Shown in pieces: positions 47,801 through 60,100 of a stretch of 64,000 bases of DNA (position 1 is its first letter; each line of letters begins with the position of its first letter). The translations under genes were made by a program, and so were the position numbers. Origin of the DNA: Anas platyrhynchos (taxonomy: Eukaryota > Chordata > Aves > Anseriformes > Anatidae). The stretch covers positions 15,449,501-15,513,500 of the forward strand of contig NC_092621.1 of NCBI RefSeq assembly GCF_047663525.1, given 5' to 3'. Under the pieces are notes generated by a model. It searched no databases, was not told where the DNA came from, and saw only the letters and a list, made by a program, of their open reading frames with translations.

Positions 47801-50800
47801 GTTTTGTGCTCCAAGCAGCCATGATGTCTGGAAATCCTGTAATTAACATAATTTGTATACAGATTATACAGACTTCTTAAGAAAAAATTAATCATGGTCT
47901 TTGACATTCTGTGGTAAATTTAAAATATGCTTTACAGGAGGCTCACTTTAAACTACAAATAACATCTTCCATAGAAGTTAACAAATGGACTCCGTTTGCA
48001 TACCTTGAATATATAATTGTGGAGTTCATTTGATAAATACCTGTTTTTGGTGCACTTGTGGGTGGGGGGGAACTACTGTTTCTCTCTAAACATATTTTAA
48101 TAATGATGTGGTAGCTTTATGTTCAGGGATGAATTTCTTACAGATATATATGTATTATGTGTATGTATTTCTTATATACAGGGATGGGATTTCTTATATA
48201 TTAGGCAAATAGAAATCACAGTGTTAGTTGTTAGAAATTCCTTTGGGTTAAAAATGTTTATTTGGGGCCTTTGAGTTAAAAACATTTATTTTGGGCCGTC
48301 TCTTTCCCGACAGTTCCTGTCCTGAGTTACTTAAGATTGGCAAAGGAAATTTCATTCTTTCTAATACACTGAAAAAAGACGATGATCAGATCCAGAGGAG
48401 AAAAAAAAAAAACTCTTCATAAAATCACAGTTAGACGGGGCTAAGCTCACAGCTGGATGGCAGCAGGCTGTCATCTCTCACAGAGGAGCTCCTGTGTCTC
48501 TGGGGGTAGCTGGGCTGGCAGGATGGTGCATGTGCTTTCTTTCCATCTCCCCTGAGCTGTGCAGCCTGGGTCACTGTGCTGATTTGTGCAGTGCACGGAG
48601 TCACACTTCTTTTGGCTCTTGGATATTGCCACCACTGTCATTGAATTGTCACTGTCAGATGCTTTTGTCACTATGTGTGGAAGATTACTGAAGAATTTGA
48701 GTAAGAGAAGAATAAATCTGTCCTTGACTGGGGGGGTGGCTGACACCAAGTAACTATTTAAATGTGGCCGTATGGCAGGGCTGGTGAAGTTTTGTGCTGT
48801 GAGTTCTGTGCTCCTTTATCTTCTTTGCTATACAATAGTCTCCAAAAACATAGCCTTTGGTAATCATTAAGGGGAATATTCACACTTTTTTTTTTTTTCT
48901 TGTAGACTTTGAGTGTGGAAGCAAGAATTATAGGCTACTTGTGGATTTCTGTTGAAAACCGAGTTAGGCGCTTCTGAATATCTTTATTTCTGAAAACATG
49001 GGTTTATTGACTTTCCATCCTAGTCAGTAACTACTGCTTCCTGAAAATGTAGGCTTTAAATCTTAATCCAGATAGAAAAAACTCTTACATTATTCACTGA
49101 AACATCTCAGCCTCTTTTGGTGTTCATTAAGCAGTTTGTTTCAATAGTTAGGTTGTTGCCAGTACCTTCACAGATTAATTATCAGACAGTCAGAAGAAAC
49201 ATGCTGTTCTGAGGTTTTTTTTTTTGTATTTTCATTTCCTTGAATTTCATTGTGTTTATGCATGATGAAATTAGTAAACAGACACCAGTTTTTCTTTGTT
49301 CTGCTTGATGTCAGTAATAGCAGTATACTACTTCGGATAAAAAGAGAAAACAGAGCCTGTTTTCATCCTCCCCTGCTTGCTGTCCTTAGCTGGCTTCCCA
49401 GTGGAAAGCGCTCCTCTTTTTGGTACCAGGTTTGAAATGAAGTGACCGAACAGAAAGGAATTTTTGTCTTGCTTGTGCCCATCTATGCCATGTCCCTCTT
49501 TGCTTTCTCTTCACTGTTTTTCATTTTCGGTTTGATTTGGTTTCTGCTTTTTGTTAAATGCTGATACACTGTTACTTCATAGTTAATCTGTGCCATCTTT
49601 TTTCTGGAGCTTAGTTTTAGCTCTTCAGCATAAGCTGTTACTGTTCTTGAAAATAAAACGTATTTTTTTAAATACTTCCTTTATTGTGTGACTTCGTATA
49701 ATTTCTGATGTTGAGTCTTTGAATATTACCAGGTGAAAAGACAGGAATAGCTGCTATTTCATTAAGATATTTTGACAGGTTAGTGATCTAACTTGCATAA
49801 AAACCTAAACAGACTTTAATTAGCACCAGCAGTTATGTCAGATTGTCTCTTTCTGAATGAGAATTATGATTCCACGTTAAGACTTTGCCCTTTTATTTAC
49901 ATAAATGAAGTGTACACAGAGTGTCTTTCTCTTCTTCTGTAGAATAATCAAGTTGGCCAAGCCTTTACAGCGTGTCTATCAGCAAGAGGGGAAGAAGGGA
50001 GAGCTGACAGAAAACTGTTTGATTTTATGCTGTTATAAATCCCTGTCTGTCTTAATAGGTGAAAAACCCTTCGAATGTCCAAACTGCCATGAACGTTTTG
50101 CTAGGAATAGCACGCTCAAATGTCACTTGGCGGCCTGTCAGTCTGGAGCTGGAGCTAAAAAGGGAAGAAAGAAGCTGTATGAATGTCAGGTGGGTAATGG
50201 AAGTCGCAGAGTCGGAGGCCAGGTGCCTCCTTCCCGTGCTGCGGGAGTCTGGGAGTACTAAGCAGGAAAGGCAGCAAGAGTGGGCTCACGCCTCCAAGAA
50301 CCACTTAAACAAATATGAGGATCGCATTCAACCACAGCACTCAGTTAAATTTTTATATTTCAGTAGTTCCATTTAAAATGTGGAATTACTGGTATGGATT
50401 TTCATAATACTTTGTTAATCTTTCTGCTTCCTTTTCAAGGTTCTTGATGCACTGACCTAGGCCTATCCTGCTTGTGAACATGCTTCACTAAAGTCCAAAA
50501 TACAAAGTACTATTTTATTTCCTATTTTATTATTCTGCTGTTTGGTACCCAGTATGTTGACTTTGTCTGTAAAGTCATTCCATATTATGATGACAATCTG
50601 TAATGTCTTTTAAGCAAATATAAATGCTGTAAATAGATAATATATGTAACTGGGATTCAAAAAGGTTTTCAGAATTTTACATGACTCTTAAAAGTCAGCT
50701 TTTAAAGGCTAGAAACATGAAAACTGAGGTTGGCTGTAGCAGTTTATTTGTTGTTTTGCTGCTCCAGTCTCAATTAAGAACACATTTCTTCCCCCTACCA

Positions 50801-53327
50801 CACCCACTACCCTTAAGACTCTCACCCTATTTAATTTACTCTGGTTTTAAGTTAATTTGGGTTGTATAGTAAAGAAAACTTCTGGACGTGGGCTTTATTT
50901 CTTCTGAAAGAGAGAGATCTCATTCATAGAAAGCAGCGAATGCTGCAGGAGATGAATAGATGAATTTTGTGTGTCACATCATTGAATTGGAAGTTTGACT
51001 GTTGCCATTGTATTATTCAGCTTTTATCCTAGTCTGAAATTAACTCTTGTGAGTGTACCTATAAATTAAAGATAAGACAGCTTTGATCATGAGAGTTACT
51101 GGGTAACGCAGTCGTACCTAGTAGCCTCAGGCTGAACATGCTGTTTTGTTGTGACCCTTTGGTTTAACCAATTTTGACCAATTTCACTGTGTTGTAGCTT
51201 TCTGTTTATTAATTGATACCATGTCCTCTCACAGATGTTGTGAATATGGATTAGTAGCTGAATGTGGGTTCAGCCCACAGCAATTACAGTAATTCCTGGA
51301 GAAGTTTTTCTTGAATTCTTCCCTGTTTAGAATTAAGTTTGAATAGTGTTCAGTGCATAAAATCTCGGCTCCCTGAAGAAAGGGAAAAAAAAAATTTGCA
51401 CTTGCTTGATGACTGTTTTTGTTACTTTTGAGTGTATGTCTAGAGGACTAAATTAGGCTGTCAGTAATTATGTGCCTGGACATTACTAATCGTTATTATC
51501 TTTATATATCACAAAGTAAGTTTAAGTGCTTATTTATAAGGTTAGTATTTTGAATGTGTGCTGTCCAACTTTCTCTCTTACTAAAGCATGAGCCTGGTGA
51601 GAAGAAAGCCTGGTAATAACAACACAAACCCATTTTTAACAGACTTCAACAGCTGTTTTTTCAGGTCCATTTTACAGACCTGTTCCTTGAGTTAATCCCT
51701 GTCAGATAATCCATTATCCTTCTGTGCTGTTGCCAAAAAATAAAGAGATGGAATGTTTTCTTTCTAAAATACTTGCCAGCAGTGAAGGAGTGTTGAAACA
51801 TGTTCTTTGTTTCTTTTTGCCAGTGTGAACACTTGCATGGCCAAAGACTCCAGACCCTGTTTCTGTAGTCCAAGTGTGACTCTGCCCTACTTTCCCCCGC
51901 AGGCACATTTCTACACGCAATTTCTACAGTGTCCTTGTGTATTGCTCTCGGGCTACACACCTCAGTACCAGCTGAAGGGAATAAAGTGTGTTCTAGTATT
52001 CTGTGAATATATTGTGTCTGCAGTCTTCGCAGTACTTTTAGCTGGACAAGTCTAACAGAGATGGAGCTCTAAGACATTTTCATACACTGATATTTATTTA
52101 TTTATTTATTTATTTATTTATTTTGAAAAGGCACAATGGCAGAGTTTAGTCTTGCCAGTGAAACCTCATAATTCTAATGAATTATGAGGTTTATGAATTA
52201 TGAATTATGAATTATGATGAATTATGAAAGGTGATGAGGAAAAGTAGGCTAGTAGTGCTGCATCTAGAACTTCAGTAACAGAACAGTTTGTATTACACTT
52301 TCATCATGCTGTATTATTACACAAATAGCTTCCCACCCCAAATTCTAGCAACAGACACAGAACTACTGGTGCCTGCTTCTGAATGTGAATTTCACGTAAG
52401 TTTGAAATGAGAAATCTTTCAAATGTTGTACTGGCTCATAAATTCAGTAGCTATGCTGTATATGCACAACTCAAACTGTCACACTTTCTCAAGTAATATT
52501 AGGTGCTCTGTTCATCTGGAACTGACTTCTCAGCTTTTACCTCTAACATATATGTGTGTGTGTTTTAAATCTACATAGCAAGAAGCTACGCTGTGTGAAG
52601 CCATGGACTGGAATAGGCAGCATGCTCTGTCATATTTCTGTTGGCACTGTTTAACATGCTCTGTCTTTTGTTTCAGGTTTGTAACAGCGTGTTTAACAGC
52701 TGGGATCAATTTAAAGATCACTTGGTGATACACACTGGTGAAAAACCCAACCACTGTACCCTGTGTGATTTGTGGTTTATGCAAGGTGGTGAGCTGAGAA
52801 GGCATCTCAAAGAGATGCACAATATTTCAGAACTAATGACAGAAGAGGTTCTTCCAGTGGAAGCTGAACCGGTAACATCAATGACTATAATAGAACAAGT
52901 GGAACAAGTCCATGTCCTACCAGTAATTCAGGTCCAAGTGGATCCTGCACAGGTGACTGTGGAACAGATGCACCAGGATCTCATACAGGATAATCAAGTG
53001 AAAGGCGCACAGTTGGATGAACTACAAGAACAGGTGCAAATTAGTTACTTGGAGGTTGAGCACATTCAGACTGACCATGGTGCTGAAGTTCATGTGGAGC
53101 AGTTGCACGTTGAGCATGTAAATCAAATACAGATGGAAGAAGTACAAGCAGAACTTATAGATGGAACAGACCTTGAACAAGTAGAATACGAAAGTGTTGA
53201 TCAAGGAGAAGCAGAAGAAAAAGAACCTAGTCACGTAGATGATGCAGATAAGGGGGATCATGAACAAGCTGAAGACTTAAAAGCTCAACAATTAGTGGAC
53301 ATGAAGACTGAAAAGGTGGATGATTAG
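38616..53327 (+). CDS. ZNF131: ZNF131, BTB/POZ and C2H2 zinc-finger transcription regulator
   Basis: Exons 38616-38739, 40176-40277, 40866-41010, 45190-45878, 50059-50189 and 52677-53327 join in phase to 613 codons and TAG; human ZNF131 is about 620. A BTB/POZ domain spans roughly residues 24-122 (FTDITLIVDG, HHFKAHKAVLAACSQFF, FRHLIEFTYTAKL). A linker with an acidic stretch follows. Finger-type units lie at 263-285, 290-313, 330-352, 358-380 (last ligand Cys, so C2HC), 394-416 and 422-445, with TGEKP linkers before the fourth and sixth. The tail (446-613) is acidic and rich in V, E and Q. The family is nuclear, uses the BTB domain for dimer or partner contacts, and represses oestrogen-receptor signalling in human cells. 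The ATG follows the acceptor by 15 bases and starts the family sequence MEAEETMEC. Confidence 0.98.
40176..40277 (+). CDS. ZNF131: ZNF131 exon 3 (BTB)
   Basis: The acceptor is ttttcacag and the donor gtaatc. It encodes HHFKAHKAVLAACSQFFYKF and ends LVEIE plus a split Gly. This is the dimer-core helix region of BTB domains. Confidence 0.97.
40358..40422 (-). mobile_element. Short CR1 3' end in ZNF131 intron 3
   Basis: aatcgtagaatcattaaggt followed by tggaaaagacctccaagatc is the reverse complement of a CR1 tail. It begins only about 80 bases after exon 3. Confidence 0.85.
40866..41010 (+). CDS. ZNF131: ZNF131 exon 4 (end of BTB)
   Basis: The acceptor is ccaaacag and the donor gtaaac. It encodes VSNMAFRHLIEFTYTAKL, then DVWKAAEYLQMLEAIKALEI plus a split Arg codon, completing the BTB fold. 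Confidence 0.97.
43262..43360 (-). pseudogene. Endogenous retrovirus pol (reverse transcriptase) remnant
   Basis: On the - strand a short frame includes P-T-P-T-M-L-P followed by LIVVDLKDC, the start of a betaretrovirus-type reverse transcriptase. The similarity stops at about 43262 and a TGA follows at once. Protease, the rest of pol and env are absent, so the element is broken and cannot be functional. Confidence 0.75.
43456..43907 (-). pseudogene. Endogenous retrovirus gag-like remnant, frame-broken
   Basis: A - strand frame begins with an MGN start (myristoylation-like) at 43907 and carries a matrix-like segment to about 43740. Proline/alanine-rich gag-like sequence then continues in a different frame (43704 to 43456) and ends in a stop. 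A splice-donor-like ctggtaagca lies just upstream at about 43920. Identification as gag rests on its place after the LTR and primer site, not on a clear capsid motif. Sequence between this and the pol piece is not assigned. Confidence 0.6.
44079..44096 (-). other. Retroviral primer-binding site, lysine-tRNA-like
   Basis: Directly after the LTR on the - strand, the 18-base site ends GAACAGGGAC, identical to the last ten bases of the classical lysine-tRNA site; two more of the other eight positions match. Its exact abutment to the LTR end supports the assignment. Confidence 0.75.
44097..44530 (-). mobile_element. Endogenous retrovirus 5' LTR
   Basis: It runs on the - strand from TGTCAGGGAT (starting at 44530) to GGAACA (ending at 44097), giving TGT...ACA ends and 434 bp. 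It contains AATAAA (44131-44126) near the end and a TATATG-type box near 44257. A primer site follows immediately. No matching 3' LTR is visible within the intron. It lies antisense in ZNF131 intron 4. Confidence 0.8.
45190..45878 (+). CDS. ZNF131: ZNF131 exon 5 (acidic linker and fingers 1-3)
   Basis: The acceptor is gctttacag and the donor gtaaga. It starts NKENSSPLESNQ, has a basic patch (KNKPKKWK), then an acidic run rich in E and D, then fingers beginning CEKC, CDIC and CQYC. It is split inside the TGEKP linker. Reading through the donor gives 34 extra codons before a stop at 45982. Confidence 0.97.
50059..50189 (+). CDS. ZNF131: ZNF131 exon 6 (finger 4)
   Basis: The acceptor is cttaatag and the donor gtgggt. 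It encodes EKPFECPNCHERFARNSTLK and CHLAAC, where the fourth metal ligand is Cys, then a basic linker (KKGRKK), and ends after YECQ at the start of finger 5. Confidence 0.97.
52090..52123 (+). repeat. (TTTA)n microsatellite
   Basis: About eight tandem TTTA units in ZNF131 intron 6. Nearby at about 52176-52228 there is an irregular TGAATTA tandem array. Confidence 0.9.
52677..53327 (+). CDS. ZNF131: ZNF131 exon 7 (fingers 5-6 and acidic V/E/Q-rich tail)
   Basis: The acceptor is tgtttcag. It starts VCNSVFNSWDQF, completing finger 5, then the TGEKP linker and finger 6 (CTLCDLWF). A 168-residue tail with recurring VEQ, VEH and IQ units follows, ending KTEKVDD and TAG at 53325-53327. Confidence 0.97.
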   Translation, partial: VCNSVFNSWDQFKDHLVIHTGEKPNHCTLCDLWFMQGGELRRHLKEMHNISELMTEEVLPVEAEPVTSMTIIEQVEQVHVLPVIQVQVDPAQVTVEQMHQDLIQDNQVKGAQLDELQEQVQISYLEVEHIQTDHGAEVHVEQLHVEHVNQIQMEEVQAELIDGTDLEQVEYESVDQGEAEEKEPSHVDDADKGDHEQAEDLKAQQLVDMKTEKVDD

Positions 53328-54440
53328 GTCAATTAACCGCGTGCAGGTTTAAGAGTGAAATACCAAATTATTTTTGTTAACTTTTACATTGTTTTTTGAA
53401 CTGTCAGTGGTCATCTTTCCAATATGCTGTCCTTGGCAAGCTGGACAAGTGGACCAAAGTTAGCTTTCTTCATATACAACTACACTTCTGTCATATGTGA
53501 AGAATAACTGTCATTCATCTAATACCATGGAACAGGAACTACCGCAGAAATGGACAGCTTTGTGATGATTTTAATAATGAATAGCTTGTCTTGCTGTTAT
53601 ACCATCCCTGGGTATATGTAAGAGTAACTTCACCTCTTTTCCTCTTCAGTAGAAGCAAACTCTTGTTACAGATTTGCAGGGTGTCTGTGGCAGAAGAGTT
53701 AGTAAAATCTGGTGGGTTCTAGTATAAGTGACCACTCGGATACCTGTGAATTTTCTGGGCAGACTGCCATCCAAACGCAGTACTGTATCCAACAGCAGTC
53801 CCTGCATTTCTTTAATGCGAGAAGCTTTACATCAAGCTGGAACTTCTGAACGTTCAGTCTGGGGGAAAGCTGTTTTTGCTGGAGGTCTGAGAGCACAAAA
53901 ATCCTGTGCCTTTTCAACAGTGACTGGTTAAATTTCCACAAAGCTTCTAAAGTGTTCAAGAACCTAGTTCAGTAAAAAGGCAATGTAGGTAATGTTATAG
54001 TGCTTTATATTTTTGCTTAAAATTGTCAGCTACTGATTTTTTTGCATTAAATTTAGAATGGGGGGGGTGCTGAGGGAGGAAACAGATTCCACTTAGTGGC
54101 AATAAGACGCTCTAAAATGAACATCTTAAAATGGAAAAGCTTGATAGAATCTGTGGTAAACATGAGCTGGAAGAAAGCTACCAGCAGATTCTTCTTTTAT
54201 AAATCTTCATTTTTGAAAATGAATTTGTTTAAACAAGTATAGAAAAGAGTTGTCTATATGGTATCAGGTTCCTGGTTATGGGGATTTTTTTGAAATGGAA
54301 TTCTGACACTTGACACAAAGATGTTGTGCTAAAAATAAAAGTAAAAGCCATAGGTATGAGTGCTAAGCTGCGGATTGAAAAGTAGGAGTGTAAACATTTT
54401 AATCAATATTAGACAATAAAATAATACCAACCATGAAATG
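53328..54440 (+). other. ZNF131: ZNF131 3' UTR with two polyadenylation signals
   Basis: After the TAG the sequence is AT-rich and non-coding. Canonical AATAAA occurs at 54334-54339 and 54415-54420, so the main mRNA probably ends near 54.35-54.44 kb. Later signals downstream are possible. Confidence 0.7.
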
Positions 54441-56395
54441 TTGCATTATTTGCTTCACCCAGTAAACAAGAAACAATTTAGTGACTGGCAATTACAGTGC
54501 CAGATCCCGGTGATAAGAATCAATCCCATTTTAATAAGTTTAATAGCTCATTACTATGAAGTCAAGTTTGTTTAGAAAATACTGGTCTGGCTCTGTGTTC
54601 AGCCATACTAAGGACTTCTGATTCCCAGTTATTGCCTTGTTCCATGCTTCTGAAAAACTTTTTAAAGCCTTAACTGAATGGAGGAATTATTGCAAGGAAG
54701 TTCCCTAATGCACTTAGTAATCCCGTAGATCTTAGTTAAAACCAAGTTTTCTATTCAGTCGTCTCCAAAGGCGGAATTATTTCCTCAAGCTTGTGCTTTT
54801 CAGTCTCATTCAAAATTATTCATGTGTTTCATCGTACTTCTTGAGAAACTGTTGCAAAACAAACACAAATTTCAATTAAAATTTCAAACAATTTGATTAA
54901 TGTAACTTGCATTCTTTTTTAATGATGTGTTTTGTTTCCTGAGTTGCAAATAGTATCTTCTGTGCTAAGGGAAGGATGTGGCACAATGCTAATCATGCAA
55001 GTGGAAATCGGCTATTGTATTTATACTTGGCTTTTTGATAACATGCAGGGGACAGGCCTGCTTGCTTTGCTGCATATCTGTTTGTTTTAGGTATCTGTAA
55101 AGTTGTGCATATGGACACAATACCTGTATCTGTGGAATTAAAGGAACTGTCTGTCTGCATGTCTTAACAAAACTAAAGATATTAGGTGGTACTGGCAACA
55201 GGGCTGTAGCTTAGCAAGCACTTTTGTTTGGTTGTTTGGTTGGTTTTTTGTTTGGTTGTTTTTTAATTTGTTTTGTTTTATCTCCCATTTTCAACAATGG
55301 CTTGTGAGTTAGTAGAGCAAGGATGCTCAGTTGTGCCCAGTGCTGCCTTCATCCAGAGTGCTGCTGAGCCCAGGTGGGAGCGTGGCAGGGGTAGGAGCAA
55401 TCCTGCAGGTCCACCTTCAGGGGAGGAAGGAGAGGGATGCTGTTTTACTCTTTCTCTATGCAGGACAAAACCAGTCATAGATCCTAACTGGTATTTGTAG
55501 CTATGGAGTTCCTCTCCCAGGTGTTTGGCAAGGCAAAGGTTGCCTTGCAATGCCTAAGGGTGTGAGCTGAGGCCATGCTGCATCAAGGGCATGGATTTGA
55601 GGCTGAGGACAGCCTCAGGAGCAGAGTGAAAGTTTTTTTTTCAGTAACTCCATTGGAAAGCATTCCCCCTTGTAGACCTATAGTTGTTAGAGGGAAGATT
55701 TGGGGAGCCGGAAGTTCTGGCTGCTCTCTGTAATGGCCACTTTGCTACAGTCTATCTACAGAACTGTGGAACTTGCTGCCTGCAGTCTGCAGCCTGTCTT
55801 GGCTTGCAGAGTGAACAGCTGAGTTTCTGTAGAATTAAATTAATGGAATAAACCAATGGGGGGGTCTAGGCAGTGAGAAATGGAAAAGGAAATGAACAGG
55901 AATGTGTGTGGTGTGTTTGGACAGACTGTGAACTTTAAATGCAGACTCAGGTTAGAGGTAATCTTCCAGATTTATATGTAATATGCATGAAAAGCCAAAA
56001 ACTGTTTCTGAAATTAGGGTGGGGAGAGGAAAAGGGGGCTGATTGATATTTTGAGAGCTGCTGAATTATTATCTGGAAGAAAGGATTAGTTGTTTAGGAC
56101 AACCACTTTCCTTGAGCTGAAGAAAGCTCATCACTAATACTGTGCTCCAGGAGAAGCGCAGCTGTAACTGGGTGATAAATAGTTGCCTGCAACATGGAGT
56201 TAATTTGTTGTTGTTTCTAACAAGTTTGTCCTTAAACTAGTGCTTTGCTGAAAATAGTTTTAAAAATTAAAGCAACCTGTTAAATGAAGTGCAAATATTT
56301 TGTACCTACGGAGGTACCATTTCTCTTGTAGTGGTTATTTTCTCAAGCGGTCGCCAGTTCAGGCAGCTCTAACAGAAGACGGAGCCTTTTTTTCC
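54441..56395. other. Intergenic sequence between ZNF131 and the next CpG island
   Basis: I see no exon or clear transposon. T/G-rich simple sequence occurs near 55225-55280. GC content rises toward 56.4 kb. Confidence 0.5.
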
Positions 56396-57170
56396 GATTC
56401 ACCAGCTCAACCCAACGCAGTTTAGTGGCTTGGGGACAACGCTGGGACTCTGCCTGTGCTCACACCGTGACGGGGCTTTTACACGCGGCGAGGAATGCCT
56501 GTGCAGCTCCGCGTTACGTTTTGCCAGCCAGGTTTTCTCATTTGTTAAAGGCTCCTTGTCATCCATAAAACGCTTGAGCCCGTTTCCACGTCCTTCAAAT
56601 GAAGGCTGGCCGCCTCCTGTGAGGAAGAAATCTGTCCCACCGGGAGACCCGAAGCCGCCCCCTCCACCTCCGGGGGTGCCCCTCACGCACCGGGGGCTGC
56701 CAGCCGGACACCCAGCCCCCGCCGCCCCTCCTCTCGCCGAGGTGAAGCTGTCACCCGACGGAGGCACCGGACAGAGCCTGCCCGTCCCCCCCGGACCGGC
56801 GGGGTGCCGAGGGAGCAGCCCCTGCCCGCCCCGAGGCCCGGAGCTGTCCAAGGTTTGGGCCGCCCGAGGGAGGCGGGTAAATGGCGGGCCGCCTGACGGC
56901 AGAAAATGGCGGGCGCGCTGAGGCGGGCAGCGGGGATGGCCCCGACCCCCTCAGGCGGGGAGGCTCGGGGAGCCTCTCCCGGCCGCTGGAGCCGCCTGAG
57001 GGGAAACCTGGTCCCTGCTGGGGCTGCGGGAGGAGCCGGGCGGCGGAAAGGGGTTGTTCCTGCCGGGGAAGCTAGGGGCTGCCCGGCAGGGCGTGCGGCG
57101 GGGTCTGCGGCTGGGGGCGTTGTTTGGTGGAGGGGCCGGCACAAGGGGTGACGGACATCAATCAGCATGT
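56396..57170. promoter_or_regulatory. CpG island, probable promoter of a gene downstream (NIM1K by synteny)
   Basis: CpG-dense sequence with overlapping ORFs on all frames, as expected of GC-rich DNA rather than coding. Repeated atggcggg units (56881, 56906) resemble YY1-type initiator elements, and ggcgg|gtaaat near 56875 could be a donor. In other vertebrates NIM1K lies next to ZNF131 in the same direction. None of its kinase exons is present in the window, so the link is inference. Confidence 0.6.
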
Positions 57171-60100
57171 GTCACGGGAAGTTTGTGCCTTCAGGGCTCT
57201 CCCCATTCAGGTCTTGCACCTTTCAGGACGTAGGCTGGTGTTGAAGCTGGCTCCTGACGAGCAGAGTTCCTGAAATCAGAGGTGTCTGTGTGTTAGAGCA
57301 TGTTTAGATTGACCCCTCCCCTCTGCCCTCCCCCCCCCCCGGTAAGAAGGAAAATACAATAAAATGAAAAAGAATACTCATTTTCAGGGAGAGAAAAGAG
57401 TGTGTGTATGTAAAGTAATAATAATAAAGTAAATTAAAAGCAAGATTAGACTTCTGTTGCAAAGTGTCCTATGCTAAATACATGTACATAATCGTGTATT
57501 GTCGGTCCCTGTTACACCCCTGCTTCTAACATTACCAGAGAGAAGGAAAATTAGTTTTCTATTTTCTTCTTCTCGCCATTTTTGTGAAGCATTTTCTCTT
57601 GCTCTGGGTAACTTCTTTTCAAATGTTTTCTCAGTCTAAAATAGTTCCACAGGCTGAGCAATCCTATTGCTGTAAGTGAGAGAGAATAATTTTCTTCAGT
57701 TTATTTGTTTCTGACCACTTAAATATTATCATCCTTCTTCTGGAGCCTTTATTCAACTGATATCTCCTTTCTTATCTGTGGTATCGCATGCTACAAATAT
57801 ACCTGAATGTGCTCATTTTTGCTATTCTTACAGTTGCTTTTGGGGGATCTTTTGAGACTGTTGTTTTAAAAAGTGCAAGTTCTAGGGTGTTTTTAAAAAC
57901 ATTCTCTGGTTGTGAGGTCCTTAGCTTAGTCTTATGAAAATGTTCCAAGTGATGTTGTAAATTAACACAGCTGATCTCCACACAAGTCCTGCACTCCTGC
58001 AAGTACAAATCATTTATTGTAACACATTTTGATATAGTCATCCTGTTTTGAAGAAAAAAAAAAAAAAAAGCACTGGAAAATAACTGGTTCATAGTGCAGC
58101 AGCATTACAATGAACTCATAAACTAGCACTTTGCTGAAAAGGACTTTTCTCTGCATCCTGTAGGTCAAACTTCTCAGGAGGATGCTCTTTGCAGTGCGTG
58201 CATTGTGAGTTCCCACTCTGTGAGGTTCAGGGCACTGACCTGAGCAGATACTGCATTGTGTCAGCTGTGGTGCTTTGTTTATGGAAAGTATGAATGACAG
58301 ATGGTTGTAAGATATATGTTCAAAATGTGCTCTTTGGCATGGATTTGGATTTTTTTGTTTGTTTGTTTGCTTGCTTTTTTTGGAGACAAACTTACACTGG
58401 GGTGGGGAAGATGACAAAAGAGAGCACATGAATCTGAACTGTACTGACAAGCAATGGGATTAGCTGTGTGGAAACACACACACAACTTTTGCATGGGCAG
58501 TCCTGGCCCCAGGCACTATTCCAGAGCCCCAGGAATTGGGAGTGCTTGCTTCTCTTCCTAATTTTTACTGTGTGGCAGGCAAGAAACTCCATCCTTTGAA
58601 CCTCTCAGCTGGCAATGGCAAAATCTCCATGCTGGCTCCTCTGTGTGTTTGGGAAAAGCTAGTCCTTTGTGAGTAGGTAGCACTCTGCACTGTGTTGCTT
58701 TAGGACACTAACTGCAGATGTTAATCAGCTCAGCCTCTGACTGCTCCTTTAAAATAGGTAAATGGCTTTTATTTTCCTTTTTTTTTTTTTTTTTTCCTTG
58801 TATTTTATTATGATTACACAGAAAAAATAATTCTGCAAGCAGGCAGTTCACCTCCTGACTTTCTTTCCTGAAGCATAATACCAAAGACTTTTCTCTCCGC
58901 AGCAGGGAAGGTATTGAGAAAGATAACTTTGAAATAGGCATCTTTGAGTTTCTTGCTACGCTTTAAGCATGAGAGGAACTCTACCTGAGGTGGGAAGCAT
59001 GGGATAATAGTCACTTTATTATGTTGATAACATAAATACATACTTGTGTACTCAGTACCCTTACAAATTAATTGAAAAACACTAATCTGTTTTAAGATAT
59101 TATACATTCCAGATAACATCTGAGGACATTTCACTGCTTCCAGAAGTCATTCATAATCTGAGCCTCTCTTTCCTTGTGGTTGTGAATTGGTATTTTAAGC
59201 TGCAGAGAGAGTTAGAGATTATACCTATCTAGATCTCTGCAATAAAATAACTGTAAGTATGTCTGTGCTCGTGATAAATCTTGTTAATGCTGCATGGAGA
59301 CAGATCTGCTCAGAGAGGATTAGGGGGATACATTTTCTACTGGTTGTCGTGACAACCTTTAAATCCATGCAGCTGTACAGTGGTGTGCTAATCCATGCAG
59401 TTTAATCCAGTTTCCAAATTAGATCATCAATACTGAGCTGCTAGATAACAGCTGGTTTAAATGCTCTTCATTACCTTCTAGCGTAATGTCCGGAGTCAAG
59501 GTGATGCACATCCAGTCTTCTAGGAAAGACACAGAGTTAAACCATGGAACAATTTGTTGCTGTAATAGAAGTATCTGCTTGGCTTAGCTTCCCAAACTCA
59601 GGATCTGTCAGAGATTTCTAATAAATTATCGTTCTAAATTACGATGTCGTTCATGATTTAGCAAGCAGATGAATAGTTTAAGGACTCTTTAATCCCTCTT
59701 TAAGATAAATCAGTTATTATGCTCTGCAACAATAAGAGGCAATGCTGTCACAAATCTTAAAACATTTGTTGTGAAATGAGAAAGTATTTAATCTGGAAGG
59801 AAGTGAAAAAATGTGAGTATTGCCTGCAAAGCAGGACGTGCTTGGAAACTGAGCTGGCGCTAAAGAATTCAGAACTACTCCTTGTTTGGGCTGATTCTCG
59901 GTTACATATGCCTCTTTTTTATTTTTGAAGTTATTGCATTATTACTGCCATGGTTTTTCCAACAGTTCACTGTGATGTGCTTGTGACCTTCAGTGTCTGT
60001 GACAGCTTTCACAAAGTCAAGGTACCCAGGCCCAGTTTTACGTGCAGGGTGGCTTCTTAGAGACACTGCATGTATGTAAAATGCCAGCCCTCTCTTCCAA

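Noticed and set aside
56399..57168. 150-163 codon ORFs in the second CpG island
   Set aside because: Same reason: open frames on both strands from high GC, no domain and no convincing splice-linked homology.
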